Positions 1 to 8,751 of a stretch of DNA of 13,101 nucleotides are shown piece after piece. Position 1 is the stretch's first letter, and the number at the start of each line of letters is the position of its first letter. The translations under genes were made by a program, and so were the position numbers. Source of the stretch: DASTQL01 sp035761805 (GTDB lineage Bacteria; Actinomycetota; Actinomycetes; Jiangellales; Jiangellaceae); assembly GCA_035761805.1 (NCBI GenBank), contig DASTQL010000005.1:1-13101 (forward strand). The letters run 5' to 3'. Under the pieces are notes generated by a model. It had not been told where the DNA came from. It made no database searches and saw only the letters and a list, made by a program, of their open reading frames with translations.

Positions 1-2604
1 CTGGAGGAGCCGCCGCAGGGCCGCCGGGTCGGTGCCCGGCTCCTCGTCCCGCAGCCCGGCCAGGGCTCGCACCTGGAGGGCCGAGAGCGCGTCGACGTAC
101 GGGTTGCGCAGGGCCACGGCCCGGCCGAGGACCCGGCGGTCGTCCAGGAGGCGCTGGTGCCCCGTGACCTTCAGCACCCACTCGGTGGTCAGGGCGTGCT
201 CCTCGAGGACCCGCTCGGTGAGCTCGGGCCGGCCGCCCAGGTCGAGGTAGCGCCGGGCGAACCGCCGATCGGTCTTGGCAAGCGACATCTCGGCGTTCTC
301 GAGCATGACGGTGAACAGCGGCCAGGCGGTGTAGGCGCGGCGCAGCACGTCCAGGTCACCGACCGCCTGCAGCCCGGTCCCCAGGCCGTACCAGCCGGGC
401 AGGTTCACCCGGGTCTGCGCCCAGGCGAACACCCACGGGATCGCGCGCAGGTCCTCCAACGAGGAGACCGACAGCCCCCGCCGGGCGGGACGGGAGCCCA
501 GCGGCAGCGCCCCGATCTCGTCCAACGGGGTGAGCCGGGCGAACCACTCGGGGAACCCCTCGACCCGGACGAGGGCGTGGTAGGCGGTGCGCGCCGCCCG
601 GTCGAGGGTGGCGGCGGTGCCGGCGAACTCGACCGCCGCGGCCCGGGCGCGCTCCTCGACGCCGGGGGTCGACGCCAGCAGCACCGCGGACGCGACCTGC
701 TCGATGTGCCGCCGGGCGATCGCCGGCTCGCCGTAGCGGGCGAACACGACCTCGCCCTGCTCGGTGACCTTGAACCGTCCCGACACCGAGCCCGGCGCCT
801 GCGCCTGGATGGCCCGGTGGACCGGCCCACCGCCGCGGCCCAGCGAGCCGCCCCGGCCGTGGAAGAGGGTGAGCCGCAGGGCGTGGCGCGCGGCCCAGGC
901 GGTCAGCCTGGCCTGGGCGTCGTAGAGCGCGAGCGTGGCGGAGACCGGCCCGACGTCCTTCGCGGAGTCCGAGTAGCCCAGCATCACCTCGAACCGGCGG
1001 CCGGTCGCCGACAGCCGACGCCGTACGGCAGGGAGCTTGAGCACCTCCTCCAGGACGTCGACGCACCGGTCCAGGTCGTCGCCGGTCTCGAAGAGGGGGA
1101 CCACGTCGAGCTCCACGTCCCGGCCGTCGAGCGCGTGGGCGGCGAGCTCGAGGACGGCCTGCACGTCCTCGGCGGCCTGGGTGAAGGAGACGACGTAGCG
1201 CCGGCACGCCTCCGGGCCGAAGCGCTGCTGCAGCTGCCCGACGACCCGCAGGGTGGCCAGCACCTCCTCGGTCTCGGGCGACAGGTCGCCGCCCGCCCGG
1301 ACCTCTGCCAGGGCCGCGGCGTGCACCCTGCTGTGCTGGCGGACCTCGAGCTCGGCCAGGTGGAAGCCGAAGGTCTCCACCTGCCAGACCAGGTGCTGGA
1401 GCTCCCCGTACGCCTGCCGCCGGGCGCCGGCCGCGTCGAGCGAGCGCTGCACCACGCGCAGGTCGGCGAGGAGCTCGGCCGGCGACCCGTACGCGAGGTC
1501 GGCGTCGCGGCGGCGGGTCGCCGCGACGCGTTCGGACGCGAGCAGCAGCGCGACCCGGTGCGGTTCCGAGGGCGACCGGGTGAGGAGGTCGTCGAGGAGC
1601 TCGGGGTACGAGGCCCGCGCGTCGTCCAGCAGGCGGCGCAGGGCCGGGGACGGCGGCGTCGTGGTCGTGTCGACGGTGAGCGCCCGACCGATCCGACCGG
1701 AGGCGTTCTCCAGGGCGTGCAGCACGTGCTCGGACTGGATCGCCATGGCCTGCCTCGTGACCGACGCGATCACGTGCGGGTTCCCGTCACGGTCACCCCC
1801 GATCCAGGACCCGAGCCGGAGGAAGGCGGGGACGCGGGGCTGCTCCGCTCCCGCCGCCTCGCCGGCCAGGGCGGAGTCGGCGCGGCGGTAGACCTGCGGG
1901 ACGACCCGGAAGAGGACTTCGTCGAAGACGGCCATCGCCGTGCGGACCTCGTCCAGCGGCCCGGGCCGCTCCTCGCGGACCTGAGCGGTGCGCCACAGGA
2001 CGTCGACCTCCTCCAGCAGGCGCCGGCGGGTCTCGGCGTGCTCCGACGCTCCGAGGCGCTGGTCGTCGCGTCGCGCGAGCAGCTCGTCGATCCGGCGGAT
2101 GGCGGTGACGACCGCACGGCGACGGGCCTCGGTCGGGTGGGCGGTGAGGACGGGGCGGAACTCCAGGCCAGAGAGCAGGCTCGTGGCGGCGGCCGGACCG
2201 TGCAGTGCCGCCACCTCGCCCAACGCCGATGCGACGGTCCCGGACAGCGGCCGGTCGGGCACGTCGCCGGCCCGCAGGGAGCGGATCCGGTGGTACTGCT
2301 CGGCCACGTTGGCCAGGTGGAAGTAGCAGGTGAAGGCCCGCGCCACGTCGGCGGCCCGCTCCAGCGACCAACCGGCGGCCAGCTCCTCGGCCGCCGTGGC
2401 AGCGGCCTCCGCCGACTCCTCGCCCTGGCCGTGCGCGGCGATGACCAGCTCGCGCAGCCGCTCGACGTCGTCGAGCAGGGCCTGACCGCCGTACTCCCGG
2501 AGCACCTCGCCGAGCACGTCGCCGAGGAGCCTCACGTCGCGGCGCAACGCCTCGGGGACCTCGAAGCGGGCGTCCTCGCGCGACCCGGTGGCGGTGGCGG
2601 CCAT
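1..2604 (-). CDS. ppc: Phosphoenolpyruvate carboxylase (3'-truncated by window edge)
   Basis: Cytosolic anaplerotic enzyme that carboxylates phosphoenolpyruvate with bicarbonate to oxaloacetate. Reading the minus strand from the ATG at 2604 gives 868 uninterrupted codons to the window edge. The E. coli enzyme is 883 residues, so only a short tail, including the usual C-terminal QNTG, is missing. Visible signatures: LTAHPTEARRR with catalytic His156; GGDRDGNPH; GYSDSAKDVG with Lys549; FHGRGGSLGRGGGP at 581-594. Lys777 and Arg833 lie where E. coli has aspartate-inhibitor ligands (known for the family; placement here is by eye). No Shine-Dalgarno sequence precedes the ATG. Instead a TACCCT -10-like hexamer ends 7 nt upstream, suggesting a leaderless mRNA. 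The gene is divergent from the pccB operon across a 120-bp control region. Identification is firm; allosteric behaviour is inferred. Confidence 0.97.
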   Translation of the reverse strand, partial: MAATATGSREDARFEVPEALRRDVRLLGDVLGEVLREYGGQALLDDVERLRELVIAAHGQGEESAEAAATAAEELAAGWSLERAADVARAFTCYFHLANVAEQYHRIRSLRAGDVPDRPLSGTVASALGEVAALHGPAAATSLLSGLEFRPVLTAHPTEARRRAVVTAIRRIDELLARRDDQRLGASEHAETRRRLLEEVDVLWRTAQVREERPGPLDEVRTAMAVFDEVLFRVVPQVYRRADSALAGEAAGAEQPRVPAFLRLGSWIGGDRDGNPHVIASVTRQAMAIQSEHVLHALENASGRIGRALTVDTTTTPPSPALRRLLDDARASYPELLDDLLTRSPSEPHRVALLLASERVAATRRRDADLAYGSPAELLADLRVVQRSLDAAGARRQAYGELQHLVWQVETFGFHLAELEVRQHSRVHAAALAEVRAGGDLSPETEEVLATLRVVGQLQQRFGPEACRRYVVSFTQAAEDVQAVLELAAHALDGRDVELDVVPLFETGDDLDRCVDVLEEVLKLPAVRRRLSATGRRFEVMLGYSDSAKDVGPVSATLALYDAQARLTAWAARHALRLTLFHGRGGSLGRGGGPVHRAIQAQAPGSVSGRFKVTEQGEVVFARYGEPAIARRHIEQVASAVLLASTPGVEERARAAAVEFAGTAATLDRAARTAYHALVRVEGFPEWFARLTPLDEIGALPLGSRPARRGLSVSSLEDLRAIPWVFAWAQTRVNLPGWYGLGTGLQAVGDLDVLRRAYTAWPLFTVMLENAEMSLAKTDRRFARRYLDLGGRPELTERVLEEHALTTEWVLKVTGHQRLLDDRRVLGRAVALRNPYVDALSALQVRALAGLRDEEPGTDPAALRRLLQ

Positions 2605-2611
2605 GCGCGCC

Positions 2612-2617
2612 AGGGTA
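2612..2617 (-). promoter_or_regulatory. Putative leaderless -10 element of ppc
   Basis: On the minus strand TACCCT fits the actinobacterial TANNNT -10 consensus. It ends 7 nt before the ppc ATG, so transcription would begin at or next to the start codon. There is no purine-rich ribosome site between it and the ATG. A convincing -35 is absent: at a 17-nt spacer the hexamer is GTCTCA. The -35 region is instead occupied by the inverted repeat at 2633-2652. Inferred from spacing only. Confidence 0.45.
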
Positions 2618-2632
2618 GTGAGCGCGTCGGTT

Positions 2633-2652
2633 GGTGAGACATCGATCTCACC
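2633..2652. promoter_or_regulatory. 20-bp operator-like inverted repeat between ppc and pccB
   Basis: GGTGAGA-CATCGA-TCTCACC is a perfect 7-bp inverted repeat with a 6-nt spacer. It lies almost midway between the two divergent -10 candidates: 15 nt from the ppc hexamer and 13 nt from the pccB hexamer. It would therefore cover the -35 region of both promoters, neither of which has a good -35 hexamer. This is the form expected of a dimeric repressor or activator site acting on both genes. The cognate regulator is unknown and not encoded nearby. Confidence 0.5.
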
Positions 2653-2662
2653 TCGCGGACGA

Positions 2663-2675
2663 CCGTAGGCTACGG
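2663..2675. promoter_or_regulatory. Palindromic two-way -10 element (pccB promoter candidate)
   Basis: CCGTAG-G-CTACGG is a perfect 6-1-6 inverted repeat. On the plus strand it contains TAGGCT (2666-2671), and on the minus strand TAGCCT, both fitting TANNNT. The plus-strand hexamer would start a pccB transcript near 2678 with an untranslated leader of about 47 nt containing the GGAGGA ribosome site. The minus-strand hexamer could give a second, longer ppc transcript. Alternatively the palindrome is a protein site. No -35 match at 17-18 nt. Confidence 0.4.
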
Positions 2676-2724
2676 CGCAGCCCTGACCGGCCGCCGCGCC
2701 GCCGACCCGCTGGAGGACACCGCG

Positions 2725-4322
<1,598 letters not shown>

Positions 4323-4326
<4 letters not shown>

Positions 4327-4793
4327 GCACCGACGCGACCCGCGACCTACGCAGCGCCCTCGCGACGCTGCACGCGCGGCTGGACGCCTGGCACGACACC
4401 GTCCTGGGCGTCGCAGCCGAGACGGCCCCCCACGACGACCCGCTCGTCGACCCCCGGCTGGAGGCGGCCTCCGACGCCTTCCAGGACGCCCTCGGCGAGT
4501 ACGAGGAGCAGACCCTGCGGGTCCTGGGCCTGGAGGTGGTGGAGGGGGTCGAGGAGCGGGCGGCCACCGGGGTGGAGCCCGGGGTGCTCGTCGACGACTT
4601 CTTCGTCCACCTGGTCGTCGGCGTCCGGGAGGACGAGCCGCCCGCCCGGCTGATGGACGCCCTCGGGATCATCGACGAGAGCACCGTCGCCGCGCTGGTG
4701 GACCGGCTCGAGGAGGCGGGTTTCGTCGTGCCCGAGTACCGGGTGGCCCGGGGCGAGCTGGACCTCGACGACGACGGGGAGGACGAGCGGTGA
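4323..4793 (+). CDS. Hypothetical acidic protein inside the acyl-CoA carboxylase operon
   Basis: A 156-aa protein I do not recognise. It is coupled at both ends: its GTG overlaps the pccB stop, and its own TGA overlaps the accE GTG. It is strongly acidic with a run of Asp/Glu at the C-terminus (residues 145-155), has no signal peptide or membrane segment, and contains predicted helical stretches (about 8-30 and 45-68). A winged-helix-like C-terminal half (STVAALVDRLEEAGFVVPEY, 120-139) is possible, but that is a guess. The ribosome site is weak, fitting translational coupling. Codon bias in its third positions looks like its neighbours, so it is a real gene. Position between the beta and epsilon subunits suggests co-production with the carboxylase, perhaps as an accessory or regulatory partner. 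No function is claimed. Confidence 0.85.
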
Positions 4794-5002
4794 CCGACCA
4801 GCGCCCGCTGCTGCGAGTCGTCCGGGGACGGCCCACGGACGAGGAGCTGGCCGCGCTCGTGGCCGTGGTCGCCGCTCGTGCCTCCTCGACCGCGGCAGAG
4901 CCGGCTGGGCCGGCGCGCACCTGGGCGGCCTACTGGCGCACCGTCGGTGCGCCCCCGCGGCCGGGGGCCGGGGCCTGGCGGGCGAGCGCACTCCCCCGCT
5001 GA
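4790..5002 (+). CDS. accE: Acyl-CoA carboxylase epsilon subunit
   Basis: A 70-aa protein with the pattern of the actinobacterial ACC epsilon family. An N-terminal strand-helix LRVVRGRPTDEELAAL (8-23) is followed by an Ala/Pro-rich linker and a C-terminal GAWRASALPR (61-70). Family members bind the alpha-beta complex of actinobacterial acyl-CoA carboxylases and raise activity; they are not catalytic. The GTG start overlaps the preceding stop as GTGA and has GGAGGA at 4778-4783, six bases upstream, so it can also be translated independently. In Streptomyces coelicolor the equivalent gene directly follows pccB; here one extra gene lies between. Confident by motif and context despite small size. 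Confidence 0.9.
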   Translation: MTDQRPLLRVVRGRPTDEELAALVAVVAARASSTAAEPAGPARTWAAYWRTVGAPPRPGAGAWRASALPR

Positions 5003-5027
5003 CCCCCGAGGCGTCGGTGGGTAGCGT
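4999..5027 (+). promoter_or_regulatory. Candidate leaderless promoter of the DUF885 gene
   Basis: TAGCGT at 5022-5027 fits TANNNT and ends 6 nt before the GTG at 5034. CTGACC at 4999-5004, overlapping the accE stop codon, matches 4 of 6 positions of TTGACA at a 17-nt spacer. No Shine-Dalgarno sequence lies between the hexamer and the GTG. Together these suggest a separate leaderless transcript rather than read-through alone from the carboxylase operon. Confidence 0.45.
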
Positions 5028-5033
5028 GCCGCC

Positions 5034-6704
5034 GTGACGGAGACCGCACCGACCACGACCACCCGGACCGTGACCTCGCTGGCCGAGGCCTACGTCGAGG
5101 AGTACGCCGCGCTCGACCCGTACACCGCGACCTACGCCGGCATCCCGGGCCACGACCACGAGACGACCGACCTGTCGCCGGAGGGCTTCGAGGCGCGCGC
5201 CGACCTGGACCGGGGCACGTTGGCCGACCTCGCCGGGCTCCAGCCGGCGGACGAGCGCGAGCGGGTCGCCCGGGACGCCATGGTGGAGCGGCTCACCAGA
5301 GGACTCGCCATGCACGACCTGGGCCTGGACCGGGGCCTCAACGTCCTCGAGAGCCCGCTGCACTGGACCCGCCTGGTCTTCGACCTCATGCCGACCGAGA
5401 CCGATGAGCACTGGGCGGCCGTCGCCGCCCGGCTGGCCGCCCTGCCCGGAGCGGTCGACGCCTACCGGCGGACCCTCGAGGCGGACACCGCCGCTGGTCG
5501 ACCGCCGGCCCGCCGCCAGGTCCTCGCGGTGGCCGAGCAGGCCCGCCGCGTGGCTCGCGGCTTCTTCGCCGACCTCGTCGCCACTGCCACCGTGGGCGAA
5601 GCCCTGCGGGCCGACCTCGGCGCCGCCGCCCAGGCCGCCTCCCACGCGTACGACGACGTCGCGGCCTACTTGGCGGACGACCTCGCCGTACGGGCCCGGA
5701 GCCGGGACGCCGCGGGGCGAGACGCGTACGCCGTCGCCTCCGGCTACTTCCTGGGCGCCGACGTCGACCTCGACGAGACGTACGAGTGGGGGCTGGCCGA
5801 GCTGGACCGGATCGAGGCCGAGATGGCCGAGGTCGCTTCGACCGTCGTCCCCGGTGGCTCGGTCGACGACGCAGTTGCCGCGCTCGACGAGGACCCGGCC
5901 CGGCGGATCGAGGGTCCCGACGCCTTCCGCGGCTGGATGCAGGGGCTGTCCGACCGCACCGTCGACGCCCTGGCCGGGGTGCACTTCGACATCCCGGCCG
6001 AGATCCGCCGGCTGGAGTGCCGGATCGCCCCGACCCGCGACGGCGGGATCTACTACACCGGGCCGAGCGAGGATCTGTCCCGGCCGGGACGGATGTGGTG
6101 GTCCGTGCCCGAGGGGGTCGAGTCGTTCTCGACCTGGCGGGAGACGACGGTGGTCTTCCACGAGGGGGTCCCCGGCCACCACCTCCAGGTGGCGAACGTC
6201 GTGCTGCGCAAGGACCTGCTCAACCGCTGGCAACGCCTGCTCTGCTGGGTGTCCGGGCACGGCGAGGGCTGGGCGCTGTACGCCGAGCGGCTGATGGCGG
6301 AGCTCGGCCACCTCGACGACCCCGGCGACCGGCTCGGCATGCTCGACGCCCAGGCCCTACGGGCCGCCCGCGTGGTCGTCGACATCGGCCTGCACCTGGA
6401 GAAGCCCGTGCCTGCCGGGCGGGGGCTCGGCGAGGGTCCGTGGGCCCCGGAGACTGCGTACGCGTTCCTGCGCGCCCACTGCCGGTTGTCCGACGAGTTC
6501 CTCCGGTTCGAGCTCGACCGCTACCTCGGGTGGCCGGGTCAGGCGCCGTCGTACAAGGTGGGAGAACGGATCTGGCTGCAGGCTCGCGAGGAATCACGTC
6601 GCCGGCTGGGTGACGCCTTCGACCTACGGTCGTTCCACACGGCAGCGCTGAACCTCGGGTCCCTGGGTCTCGACCCGCTGCGCGAGGCCCTGGCCCGGCT
6701 CTAG
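5034..6704 (+). CDS. DUF885 family protein, putative metallopeptidase
   Basis: A 556-aa protein of the DUF885 family, a normal length for it. The zinc-peptidase-like signature is HEGVPGHH (His376-Glu377, His382-His383), followed about 30 residues later by GHGEGWALYAE with Glu411. This arrangement resembles gluzincin metallopeptidases, and the family is generally taken to be a peptidase of unknown substrate. No signal peptide or membrane segment is visible, so a cytosolic location is inferred. The N-terminal third is helical and variable. The GTG start at 5034 is chosen because the next in-frame Met lies well inside the conserved N-terminal region and a -10 hexamer sits 6 nt upstream. The stop overlaps the ribosome site of the next gene, suggesting co-translation. 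Confidence 0.9.
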   Translation: MTETAPTTTTRTVTSLAEAYVEEYAALDPYTATYAGIPGHDHETTDLSPEGFEARADLDRGTLADLAGLQPADERERVARDAMVERLTRGLAMHDLGLDRGLNVLESPLHWTRLVFDLMPTETDEHWAAVAARLAALPGAVDAYRRTLEADTAAGRPPARRQVLAVAEQARRVARGFFADLVATATVGEALRADLGAAAQAASHAYDDVAAYLADDLAVRARSRDAAGRDAYAVASGYFLGADVDLDETYEWGLAELDRIEAEMAEVASTVVPGGSVDDAVAALDEDPARRIEGPDAFRGWMQGLSDRTVDALAGVHFDIPAEIRRLECRIAPTRDGGIYYTGPSEDLSRPGRMWWSVPEGVESFSTWRETTVVFHEGVPGHHLQVANVVLRKDLLNRWQRLLCWVSGHGEGWALYAERLMAELGHLDDPGDRLGMLDAQALRAARVVVDIGLHLEKPVPAGRGLGEGPWAPETAYAFLRAHCRLSDEFLRFELDRYLGWPGQAPSYKVGERIWLQAREESRRRLGDAFDLRSFHTAALNLGSLGLDPLREALARL

Positions 6705-6716
6705 GAGGAAGCTCCG

Positions 6717-7130
6717 ATGGCCCACCTGTACGGGGCGGAGCACGTCCGCCGCTACCGCGAGACGGACGGCGAGGAGGGGCACTACTGGCGACGGGGTGCG
6801 CCGACGCTGCTGCTCACGACGACCGGCCGCCGGTCGGGAGCGCGGCACACGACGCCGCTGATCTACCAGCAGGACGGCGACCGCTACGTGGTCGTCGCGT
6901 CCAAGGGTGGCGCGGACACCCCGCCCGACTGGTACGTCAACCTCGAGGAGGACCCCGATGTCGAGGTGCAGGTCTGGGGCGACCGCTTCGCCGCCCGCGC
7001 CCGCCCCGCGACGGACGAGGAGCAGTCCCGGCTGTGGCCGGTGATGACCGCGGTGTGGCCCGACTACGACGCCTATCAGCGCAGGACGGAGCGACCCATC
7101 CCGCTGGTGATCCTCGAGCGCGCCGCCTGA
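6717..7130 (+). CDS. Ddn-type nitroreductase family deazaflavin-dependent oxidoreductase
   Basis: A 137-aa single-domain split beta-barrel protein of the Ddn family, which use reduced F420 to reduce quinones or xenobiotics. Characteristic stretches are LLLTTTGRRSGARHTTPLIY (31-50), VVVASKGGA (58-66), DWYVNLEEDPDVEVQV (71-86) and a C-terminal YQRRTERPIPLVIL. The length is slightly shorter than M. tuberculosis Ddn, which has an N-terminal extension. A strong AGGAGG at 6703-6708 overlaps the upstream stop, 8 nt from the ATG, implying a two-gene transcript with DUF885. F420 use is known for many family members but not visible directly, so the cofactor is inferred and the substrate unknown. Confidence 0.92.
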   Translation: MAHLYGAEHVRRYRETDGEEGHYWRRGAPTLLLTTTGRRSGARHTTPLIYQQDGDRYVVVASKGGADTPPDWYVNLEEDPDVEVQVWGDRFAARARPATDEEQSRLWPVMTAVWPDYDAYQRRTERPIPLVILERAA

Positions 7131-7137
7131 GGGCGGC
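7122..7137. terminator. Compact hairpin between convergent genes
   Basis: GCCGCC-TGAG-GGCGGC is a perfect 6-bp stem with a 4-nt loop holding the Ddn-like gene's stop codon. It ends immediately before the convergent gene's stop (TCA at 7138-7140). It could end transcription from both sides. It has no T tract on either strand, as is common in high-GC actinobacteria, so termination is inferred from position and symmetry. Confidence 0.4.
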
Positions 7138-7488
7138 TCAGCCCTTCACGTACGAGAGCTTCTCGGCCACGCGCCCGTCCCGCACGCGGAAGACGTCGAC
7201 ACCGCGGACGTGTCCGCGGCCCCAGTCGAACCGCCAGCGCTGGACGGCCCGGTCGCCGGCGCCGAAGGCGTCCTCGACCGTGAAGGTCGTCGTGGGGGTG
7301 GACGCGAAGAAGAGCTCCCACGCGGCCCGCACGGCCTGGGCGCCCTCGTGCCGGACCCCGTCGGGGGCTGGGTCGGTGGTCTCGAAGACGCAGTCGTCGG
7401 TCATCAGCTCCATGACGGCGTCGACGTCGTGGGCGTCGAAGGCCGCGTTGAAGCGGGCGATCACGTCGAGGACGTCGGCGCTGCCCAT
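7138..7488 (-). CDS. SnoaL-like / nuclear transport factor 2 family protein
   Basis: A 116-aa protein with the small cone-shaped SnoaL/NTF2-like fold pattern. An N-terminal helix DVIARFNAAFDAHDVDAVMELM is followed by DDCVFE, an EGAQAVRAAWELFF helix, and a strand-rich second half ending GVDVFRVRDGRVAEKLSYVKG. Families with this fold bind small hydrophobic ligands or act as isomerases, cyclases or hydrolases; sequence alone does not tell which. The ATG at 7488 is chosen because GGGAGGG (revcomp of 7496-7502) lies 7 nt upstream and the homologous region begins there. This places the start 28 bases inside the 3' end of the upstream TIGR03086 gene, suggesting coupling. Stop faces the Ddn-like gene across 7 bases. 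Confidence 0.9.
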   Translation of the reverse strand: MGSADVLDVIARFNAAFDAHDVDAVMELMTDDCVFETTDPAPDGVRHEGAQAVRAAWELFFASTPTTTFTVEDAFGAGDRAVQRWRFDWGRGHVRGVDVFRVRDGRVAEKLSYVKG

Positions 7489-8060
7489 CGCGGGTCCCTC
7501 CCGAAGGCGGCGAGCAGTCGGTCCTGGGCCCCCGCCCCGTCCGGGAGCGGCACCGGCTCCCCGATCGCGCCGATCGACCGGTAGGCCGCCTCCCGCTCGG
7601 CGAACCACGCGGCCACGGCGGCGACGAGGTCGGCGGGGAGGTCGCGGTCGCCACCGGTTCCCGCCGCGAGGTCCCAGGCGTGGATCAGGTGGTCGGCGGC
7701 GAGCTGGTGGGCGTACTCCTCCGCGGGCACGTCCCCGAACGACAGGTGGACGATGCGCCTCTGGTCCCCGTCGGGCGGCGTGGACTCGACCGCGGCCTTG
7801 GCCGCCCGTCGCGTCGCGCCGACCGGGTCGTCGCCGAGCAGGTCACCCTCGAACCGGTCGCCGACCTCAGCGATGGTCTGGCCCTCCATCAGCGGCGGCA
7901 GCCACAGCTCCTCGCCGACGATGTGCTGGACGAGCTGGCGGACGTCCCACTCCGCGCACGGCGTCGGCGCCGCCCACCGGTCCTCCCCGACGTGGTCGAC
8001 GTGGTCGACGCGGTCCAGCCAGACAGCCACCGCCGCGCGGTGCATCGCGAAGGCATCCAT
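7461..8060 (-). CDS. TIGR03086 family metal-binding (DinB-like / maleylpyruvate isomerase N-domain) protein
   Basis: A 199-aa member of the DinB/MDMPI superfamily, four-helix bundle metal proteins that in actinobacteria often use mycothiol. The typical motif TPCAEWDVRQLVQHIVGEE (33-51) supplies His46. AADHLIHAWDLA (121-132) supplies Asp123 and His127, spaced like the second and third metal ligands of mycothiol-dependent maleylpyruvate isomerase. The C-terminal third is the usual TIGR03086 extension. Start ATG at 8060 has GGGAGGG-type purines about 8 nt upstream; an internal ATG at 8045 is a weaker alternative. It leads a two-gene minus-strand unit with the SnoaL-like gene and diverges from maf. 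Enzyme activity and thiol cofactor are inferred, not visible. Confidence 0.9.
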   Translation of the reverse strand: MDAFAMHRAAVAVWLDRVDHVDHVGEDRWAAPTPCAEWDVRQLVQHIVGEELWLPPLMEGQTIAEVGDRFEGDLLGDDPVGATRRAAKAAVESTPPDGDQRRIVHLSFGDVPAEEYAHQLAADHLIHAWDLAAGTGGDRDLPADLVAAVAAWFAEREAAYRSIGAIGEPVPLPDGAGAQDRLLAAFGRDPRWAAPTSST

Positions 8061-8103
8061 GATCCACCCCTCCCTCCCCCGCTCCAGGGTGCTCCTCGGG
8101 ACC

Positions 8104-8116
8104 GCTTCCGGGAAGC
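8104..8116. promoter_or_regulatory. 13-bp inverted repeat upstream of maf
   Basis: GCTTCC-G-GGAAGC is a perfect 6-1-6 inverted repeat. It lies in the 76-bp space between divergent maf and the TIGR03086 gene, ending 6 nt before the maf -10 candidate. It may be an operator, or chance in GC-rich DNA; no regulator is suggested. Confidence 0.25.
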
Positions 8117-8122
8117 CCCGGA

Positions 8123-8128
8123 TACCGT
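8123..8128 (+). promoter_or_regulatory. Putative leaderless -10 element of maf
   Basis: TACCGT fits TANNNT and ends 8 nt before the GTG start of maf at 8137, which has no Shine-Dalgarno sequence. The same hexamer recurs as a direct copy 10 bp downstream (8133-8138), overlapping the start codon. No good -35 is seen. Confidence 0.35.
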
Positions 8129-8136
8129 CGCTTACC

Positions 8137-8751
8137 GTGACCCGCCTCGTCCTCGCCTCGGCGTCCCCCGCCCGGCTTGCCACCCTCCGCCGGGCCGGGC
8201 TGGCCCCGGAGGTCGTGGTGAGCCGGGTGGACGAGTCCTGCGTCGACGAGGGCTCCCCGGAACGTACGGCATCGGCGCTGGCCCGGCTCAAGGCCCGCAC
8301 CGTGGCCGCGGGGTTGGACTCCCCTGCCGTCGTGGTCGGCTGCGACTCGGTGCTCGACCTCGACGGCGAGACCCACGGCAAGCCCGGCTCGGCTGCCGAG
8401 GCCGCCAGCCGCTGGCGCCGCATGCGCGGTCGCGACGGCGTCCTGCACACCGGCCACCACGTCGTCGACACCCGGACCGGGCGCGAGGCATCGGCCTTCG
8501 CCTCGACCAGGGTGCACTTCGCCGACGTCAGCGACGCCGAGATCGAGGCGTACGTCGCCACCGGCGAGCCGCTGGTCGTCGCCGGCGGGTTCACCCTCGA
8601 CGGGCTCGGCGGGGCCTTCGTCGAGGGCGTGGAGGGCGACCACCACAACGTCGTCGGCATCTCCCTCCCCCTGCTGCGACGGCTGCTTGGCGAGCTCGGC
8701 GTGGCCTGGACCGACCTCTGGGCGCCGCGCCCTGAGGCTGGCCCCGAATGA
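8137..8751 (+). CDS. maf: Maf-family nucleotide pyrophosphatase
   Basis: A 204-aa protein of the Maf/Ham1 fold, cytosolic nucleoside-triphosphate pyrophosphatases acting on modified or non-canonical nucleotides (dTTP/UTP or m7GTP by subgroup). Visible motifs: LVLASASPARLATLRRAGL (4-22) forms the N-terminal nucleotide loop; VVVGCDSVLDLDGETHGKP (65-83) contains the catalytic Asp70 and Lys82; EGDHHNVVGISLPLL (166-180) is the family's C-terminal signature. The GTG at 8137 gives exactly the conserved N-terminus; longer in-frame starts upstream would add non-homologous sequence. In several actinobacteria maf lies just downstream of the pccB-pccE genes, so this is a displaced neighbour of that cluster. 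Substrate subgroup cannot be set from motifs alone. Confidence 0.93.
   Translation: MTRLVLASASPARLATLRRAGLAPEVVVSRVDESCVDEGSPERTASALARLKARTVAAGLDSPAVVVGCDSVLDLDGETHGKPGSAAEAASRWRRMRGRDGVLHTGHHVVDTRTGREASAFASTRVHFADVSDAEIEAYVATGEPLVVAGGFTLDGLGGAFVEGVEGDHHNVVGISLPLLRRLLGELGVAWTDLWAPRPEAGPE

Noticed and set aside
157..2637. 826-codon open frame on the plus strand
   Set aside because: It lies wholly opposite ppc, which has every catalytic motif of PEP carboxylase. The predicted product is a low-complexity Gly/Arg/Pro/Val-rich sequence typical of antisense frames in GC-rich DNA.
4347..6311. 654-codon open frame on the minus strand
   Set aside because: Antisense to the acidic protein, accE and DUF885, crossing several real gene boundaries, with no recognisable domain. 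A GC-bias shadow.
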